NCBI GenBank assembly: GCA_002482685.1
Contig: DLGL01000036.1
Coordinates: 1 to 8,615 of the forward strand
Length of the DNA: 8,615 nucleotides
Reading direction: 5' to 3'
DNA from: Bacteriovoracaceae bacterium UBA7695
Lineage (GTDB): Bacteria; Bdellovibrionota; Bacteriovoracia; Bacteriovoracales; Bacteriovoracaceae
Position numbers and translations under genes: made by a program. Of the stretch, positions 5,368 to 8,615 are shown piece after piece. Each line of letters starts with the position of its first letter. The stretch's first letter is position 1. The notes under the pieces were generated by a model. That model had not been told where the DNA came from and did no database searches. It worked only from the letters and a program-made list of their open reading frames with translations.

Positions 5368-7671
5368 TTAAAACAATTGTCCTATGTCAAAATGGAACTG
5401 GTTACCTGACTCATTTTCGCGAGGATTGACCGGGAATCCAAATTCAAAACGCAAGACTCCGATAGGAGAGAACCAACGAAATCCAAAACCATAATTTGAT
5501 CTCAGAGCATAGTTATCATTTTCACCGATTCGTTTTTCAAAGACGTTACCAGCATCATAAAAAAGCACCCATTTAAGTCCTGCTTCTTTGATCAGGGGAT
5601 GCTCTAATTCAAATGTACTCAGGAGTGAAAAGAGTCCCCCGAAGTTGAACATTTCAAACTTATCAGTATCAGTGTTAAGCGCTCTTCTTCTTGGGCCAAT
5701 GTCTTCCAGATTAAATCCACGCATGTTTCTCGCGCCACCCATAGAAAACTTCTCTACACGTGGAATCTCACGGGCGGTCGTTTTAAATAGCTGAGTGGCA
5801 TTGACTCGGGTTCTGAAAACTAAATCACCGATCAGCGGCTTATAGTAGCGGCCTTCAAGTTCACCTTTCATCCATCTCATGGTTCCACCAAGACCGGTGT
5901 ACTCAATCGATGAGCTGGTATAATAACCACTTGTAGGTTCAAAAATATTGTTTCGGCGGTCCCGGATTATCGAGGCTTGAAGAGAAGAAGCTGAACCATT
6001 CTCAACACTCTCATCAATTCCTTGATTAATAACATCCATTACTTTGTTATCTTCGTAACGGTAGGTTAAGAAAAGACGTGTGTACTCAAAGATCGGGTGA
6101 CCAACTCGGACATCTCCCCCGTGCTTGCGGTACGCGAATGAACGAATAAAATAAGAAACAGTCTGGTAATAGTCCCATCCTGCTGTCCACTTCGTATCGA
6201 AAAGGTAAGGCTCTGTGAAACCTAGGTTATAAATCTGCTGGCGGTCTGAATAAGATAAGTTCAGGTTGATGTTCTGACCTAATCCACGGAAGTTATTCTG
6301 AGCAACCGAAGCCTGAATAAATCCTTTTGTCGCCGTCGAGTAACCGGCACCAAGAGAAATCTGGCCCGTCGGACGCTCTTTGATCGAGATTTCGACATCA
6401 AGAATGTTATCAGTGCCTTTTCTGGTGATAGTGTTAAAGACCACACTCTCCGGCTGGAAGAATCCTAAACGGTTTACGTTGTCTTTTGATGTCCTGAGCT
6501 TGGACCCCGAATACATCTCACCTTCATGCACACGAAGTTCCCGGCGGATAACTTTATCCCGGGTTTTCGTATTGCCTTTCATAATGATTTTTCCAAAATA
6601 AGCGATCACACCTTTTTCGAAAGAAAAGATTACGTCTACTTTGTTTTCGCCTGGAACAATTTCCAAAGTTCTAAGAACGTTGGCAAAGGCATAACCTTTG
6701 TCCTGGTACATTTCAGTTAAGGTTTGAATATCAAGACGAAGGTTTTCTTCGTTATAGATTTCTCCAGACTTGATTTTAAGTTTTTCCATCATTTCTTTTT
6801 CAGTGAAGAGAAGCTCCCCATTGAAAGAGACATTGTTAACAGAAAATTGTGGACCCTCTGTGAGACGGACAGTGATAAAAATCCATTTTTTATCTTCCGA
6901 AGCTGTCACTTCAGGATTCTGGATATTTACCTGCAGATAACCACGGGTTTTATAGAGGTATTTCATTCTCTCTACGTCAGTCTGAAAATTGATTTCTTTA
7001 AAGTTTCCCGATCCAGACAAGAATGAGAAATAAGACTCTTCACGAGTCTGCATGAAATTTTTAAGTTCATCATCCCCTAGAGCTTTGTTACCCAAAAATG
7101 TGATTTTTTTAACTCTTACTTTGTCCCATTCTTTAATCTTGAACTGAACTTCAACAGATCCATTCGCATTGTCTTTGAGCTTATAAGTGGCCAGGGCAAG
7201 AAAGTAGCCCTTCTCTTCGTAGTGTTTCTGGAGAAGAAGAACGTCATTTTTTAGAGTCGAAATATCTAAAATATTAAACTCTTTAGTCTTAACCTGCTCT
7301 TTTAAATCATCATCGTTTATCTCGTCATTTCCCTCGAAAGTGATCTTTGAGATGATGGGCTTTTCTTTGACCTTAAAGAGAAGGATATTTTTCCCATCTT
7401 TGATCTTATGATAAGCCTCAACTTCTTCAAAATACTTCATTTCATAAATGCGGGAGAGGTCTTTTCTCAAGAGATAGTTGTCGAGCATCATTTCAGGACG
7501 GGTGCCCAATTTTTCTGTAATTGCCTCAGCTTCAACTTTTCTGTTACCTACAACTTCGACTGAATCAACACGGAAAAATTCACGGATAGGACCAATGATT
7601 TCCTGAGAAAAAGCTGCTGAAGAGCTTAAACTTAAAAATGAAATGAGAAATACAAAGAGGACATTTTTCAA
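5368..7671 (-). CDS. bamA: BamA, outer-membrane protein assembly factor (Omp85)
   Basis: BamA is the essential core of the BAM complex that folds and inserts beta-barrel proteins, including the LPS exporter LptD, into the outer membrane. It has 767 residues, at the usual size. A Sec signal peptide (MKNVLFVFLISFLSL..) is probably cleaved near residue 22. Five POTRA domains follow at about 32-104, 105-183, 184-273, 276-354 and 357-432, each with the typical strand pattern and GN/G-Y motifs (VGNRKV, FEGNDEI, FLGNKAL, FNGELLF, MKGNTKT). The 16-strand barrel spans about 435-767. It includes RDRRNNIFEPTSGYY (570-584) and the conserved loop-6 RGF (651-653, in GGARNMRGF). It ends in a beta-signal with terminal Phe (FHFDIGQLF). 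The start is TTG at 7671: the codon just upstream is an in-frame stop (TAG) and AGGGA lies 8 nt before it. It follows lolD and precedes skp. Confidence 0.98.
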   Translation of the reverse strand: MKNVLFVFLISFLSLSSSAAFSQEIIGPIREFFRVDSVEVVGNRKVEAEAITEKLGTRPEMMLDNYLLRKDLSRIYEMKYFEEVEAYHKIKDGKNILLFKVKEKPIISKITFEGNDEINDDDLKEQVKTKEFNILDISTLKNDVLLLQKHYEEKGYFLALATYKLKDNANGSVEVQFKIKEWDKVRVKKITFLGNKALGDDELKNFMQTREESYFSFLSGSGNFKEINFQTDVERMKYLYKTRGYLQVNIQNPEVTASEDKKWIFITVRLTEGPQFSVNNVSFNGELLFTEKEMMEKLKIKSGEIYNEENLRLDIQTLTEMYQDKGYAFANVLRTLEIVPGENKVDVIFSFEKGVIAYFGKIIMKGNTKTRDKVIRRELRVHEGEMYSGSKLRTSKDNVNRLGFFQPESVVFNTITRKGTDNILDVEISIKERPTGQISLGAGYSTATKGFIQASVAQNNFRGLGQNINLNLSYSDRQQIYNLGFTEPYLFDTKWTAGWDYYQTVSYFIRSFAYRKHGGDVRVGHPIFEYTRLFLTYRYEDNKVMDVINQGIDESVENGSASSLQASIIRDRRNNIFEPTSGYYTSSSIEYTGLGGTMRWMKGELEGRYYKPLIGDLVFRTRVNATQLFKTTAREIPRVEKFSMGGARNMRGFNLEDIGPRRRALNTDTDKFEMFNFGGLFSLLSTFELEHPLIKEAGLKWVLFYDAGNVFEKRIGENDNYALRSNYGFGFRWFSPIGVLRFEFGFPVNPRENESGNQFHFDIGQLF

Positions 7672-7729
7672 CTAATGAATCCCTTAACGCGAAGCGCTAT
7701 CCTATGAATTTTATTTGCAGCTCAGGATT
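7672..7729 (-). promoter_or_regulatory. bamA leader: ribosome binding site fixing a TTG start, with adjacent hairpin
   Basis: This is the longest non-coding gap in the window, between the lolD stop and bamA. On the minus strand AGGGA (plus 7680-7684) sits 8 nt before TTG, and an in-frame TAG directly precedes the TTG, so translation cannot begin further upstream in this frame. Just before the AGGGA, TAGCGC and GCGTTA (plus 7685-7690 and 7694-7699) can form a 6-bp stem with one G-U pair and a UUC loop. No U-run follows, so termination is unlikely. I see no convincing -35/-10 pair, though an internal promoter cannot be excluded. Confidence 0.5.
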
Positions 7730-8389
7730 CTAGCCAATTATCTGACCATCTTCAATTACTATTTTCCGGGGAAAAAACGAAGCTACTTTATCATCGTGAG
7801 TCACAACTAGAAGTGTTGCCCCAAAATCGGTTGAAAGATTTTTTAAGAGGTCGGCCACTTTTTCAGAATTTTTGGAATCCAGATTTCCTGTGGGCTCATC
7901 ACAGAGAAGAATTTTGGGCCTCAGGCTTAAAGCACGGATAATGTTAATACGTTGCTGCTCCCCGCCGGAAATTTCGAAAGGATATTTAGACAAACAATGT
8001 TTCACACCCAGGATTTCAGCGAGTTTTTTTTGATCATCTTCAACTTGTTTAAGATCTTTTCCACCAATCCGCGCTGGCAGAAGAATATTGTCCCTACATG
8101 TCATTGAAGGCAAAAGAAAATGAAATTGAAAAACAAAGCCTACTGAGCTGTTTCTAAAATCGGCCAGACCCTCATCCCCCATATCGGAGAGATTTTTCTT
8201 ATCTATAACGACTTTACCGGATGTTGGCTGATCCAGACCACCGAGCAAATAAAGAAGCGTAGATTTCCCAGAGCCTGAAGCCCCACGGATGGCCACGAGC
8301 TCTTTTTCCTCGATACTGATGTTTATTCCCCGAAGAACTTTCGTTTTACCAAATGATTTTTCCACATTTTCCAGACGGATAAAGCTCAT
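7730..8389 (-). CDS. lolD: LolD, ATPase of the lipoprotein-releasing ABC transporter
   Basis: LolD is the cytoplasmic ATPase that powers LolC/LolE in releasing mature lipoproteins from the inner membrane to the periplasmic carrier LolA. The protein has 219 residues, against 220-235 for the family. Visible motifs: Walker A GASGSGKST (36-44), Q-loop FQFHFLLP (88-94, the distinctive LolD form FQFHxLLP), ABC signature ISGGEQQR (140-147), Walker B ILLCDEPTGNLD (160-171), and switch histidine VVTHD (195-199). The frame extends upstream to 8470, but ATG 8389 is preferred. It begins MSFIRLENVEKSFG like family members, has AGGAG 5 nt upstream, and its ATGA overlaps the permease stop by 4 nt. The position after a LolC/E-type permease separates it from look-alike MacB or FtsE ATPases. 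The link to bamA makes sense because BAM partner lipoproteins depend on Lol sorting. Confidence 0.94.
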   Translation of the reverse strand: MSFIRLENVEKSFGKTKVLRGINISIEEKELVAIRGASGSGKSTLLYLLGGLDQPTSGKVVIDKKNLSDMGDEGLADFRNSSVGFVFQFHFLLPSMTCRDNILLPARIGGKDLKQVEDDQKKLAEILGVKHCLSKYPFEISGGEQQRINIIRALSLRPKILLCDEPTGNLDSKNSEKVADLLKNLSTDFGATLLVVTHDDKVASFFPRKIVIEDGQIIG

Positions 8390-8615
8390 GCAAACTCCTG
8401 ACGCAAACCCTGTACAATGGGTCGGCTTTTTAATCTCCAGTAACCAAAGACTCCAGCAACTAAAACCCAAAGTAAGGAGACCACGTAAACTGTTAAGTAA
8501 GCTTTAGTATCAAGACGTATCTGTAGAGATGAAAGGACGTAGATCTCACCCGGAATCTGAAGGAAAGATAGATTGGCCAGACTCCAGTTGAACACCAATG
8601 ACAACAGATGAGCAC
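8386..8615 (-). CDS. LolC/LolE-type lipoprotein-release permease (partial, C-terminal ~75 residues)
   Basis: This open frame enters from the window edge and ends with TGA at 8388-8386, overlapping the lolD ATG (ATGA). It is the C-terminal end of an FtsX-fold permease. IPGEIYVLSSLQIRLD matches the periplasmic segment of LolC/E (family form lPadvYfLxxlPvxld). One transmembrane helix follows (about YLTVYVVSLLWVLVAGVFGYW), then a short cytoplasmic tail RLKSRPIVQGLRQEFA. The tail matches the family's YPAxxAxxxxPxxALR only loosely, keeping the spaced Pro and Leu-Arg. Such permeases have about 400 residues and four membrane helices, so over 80% lies outside the window. I cannot tell LolC from LolE or from a single merged LolF-like protein. 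Assignment rests on this motif and on lolD immediately downstream. The frame has no Met near the edge and clearly continues past base 8615. Confidence 0.85.
   Translation of the reverse strand, partial: AHLLSLVFNWSLANLSFLQIPGEIYVLSSLQIRLDTKAYLTVYVVSLLWVLVAGVFGYWRLKSRPIVQGLRQEFA
8395..8399 (-). promoter_or_regulatory. lolD Shine-Dalgarno inside the permease gene
   Basis: AGGAG on the minus strand lies 5 nt before the lolD ATG at 8389, within the last codons of the permease. Together with the ATGA stop/start overlap it decides the lolD start over the longer open frame and points to translational coupling of transporter subunits. Confidence 0.75.

Noticed and set aside
6724..7026. Plus-strand open frame of about 100 codons opposite the bamA POTRA region
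   Set aside because: Its Phe-rich composition is what antisense reading of Lys/Glu-rich coding sequence produces.
7685..7699. Terminator between lolD and bamA
   Set aside because: The stem is only 6 bp with a G-U pair and is followed by AGGGA rather than a U-run.
7672..7729. Internal promoter before bamA
   Set aside because: AT-rich stretches such as TAAAAT exist, but no properly spaced -35 partner could be defended.
8390..8470. A 27-residue N-terminal extension of LolD, open up to 8470
   Set aside because: It overlaps the permease frame, lacks family similarity, and the ATG at 8389 has a good AGGAG and an ATGA overlap.
1..8615. Horizontal transfer signs, mobile elements, CRISPR, tRNA or rRNA
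   Set aside because: No inverted-repeat-bounded ORFs, repeat arrays or tRNA/rRNA-like structure were seen; composition is even and all genes belong to one core pathway set.

Overview
This window is one dense, single-direction gene cluster for building the Gram-negative outer membrane. Every gene I can support lies on the minus strand, so transcription runs from base 8615 toward base 1. In that order: the C-terminal end of a LolC/LolE-type lipoprotein-release permease, lolD, bamA, skp/ompH, lpxD, fabZ, lpxA, a Gfo/Idh/MocA-family oxidoreductase, lpxB, and the N-terminal third of lpxK, cut by the window edge. No RNA genes, mobile elements, CRISPR arrays, integrase remnants or long repeats are visible. 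The only gaps longer than a few bases are 57 bp before bamA and 35 bp before skp.

The organism is a diderm bacterium that makes lipid A. The run lol - bamA - skp - lpxD - fabZ - lpxA - (oxidoreductase) - lpxB resembles the layout in the former Deltaproteobacteria and relatives. The moderately AT-leaning, lysine-rich coding sequence would suit Bdellovibrionota (Bacteriovorax/Peredibacter-like). That placement is inference from gene order and composition, not proven.

The genes form three linked modules. LolC/E with LolD extracts lipoproteins from the inner membrane, including, by family knowledge, BAM-complex lipoproteins. Skp escorts unfolded outer-membrane proteins through the periplasm and BamA inserts them. 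LpxA, LpxD, LpxB and LpxK catalyse lipid A steps 1, 3, 5 and 6, while FabZ works in the fatty-acid cycle that supplies their 3-hydroxyacyl-ACP. LpxC (step 2) and a UDP-2,3-diacylglucosamine hydrolase (LpxH/LpxI/LpxG, step 4) are absent and must be encoded elsewhere.

Junctions are tight and suggest translational coupling: a 4-nt ATGA overlap (permease/lolD), 0 nt (skp/lpxD), 11 nt with the stop codon inside the Shine-Dalgarno (lpxD/fabZ), 10 nt (fabZ/lpxA), 2 nt (lpxA/oxidoreductase), and 8-nt overlaps at oxidoreductase/lpxB and lpxB/lpxK. bamA and probably lpxB start with TTG.

The most interesting point is the oxidoreductase between lpxA and lpxB, a position often held by lpxI in other bacteria. 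By analogy with GnnA of Acidithiobacillus ferrooxidans it may oxidise C3 of UDP-GlcNAc on the way to a 2,3-diaminoglucose lipid A backbone, but no GnnB aminotransferase is in view. Otherwise this is a conserved housekeeping locus and I see no clearly novel system.
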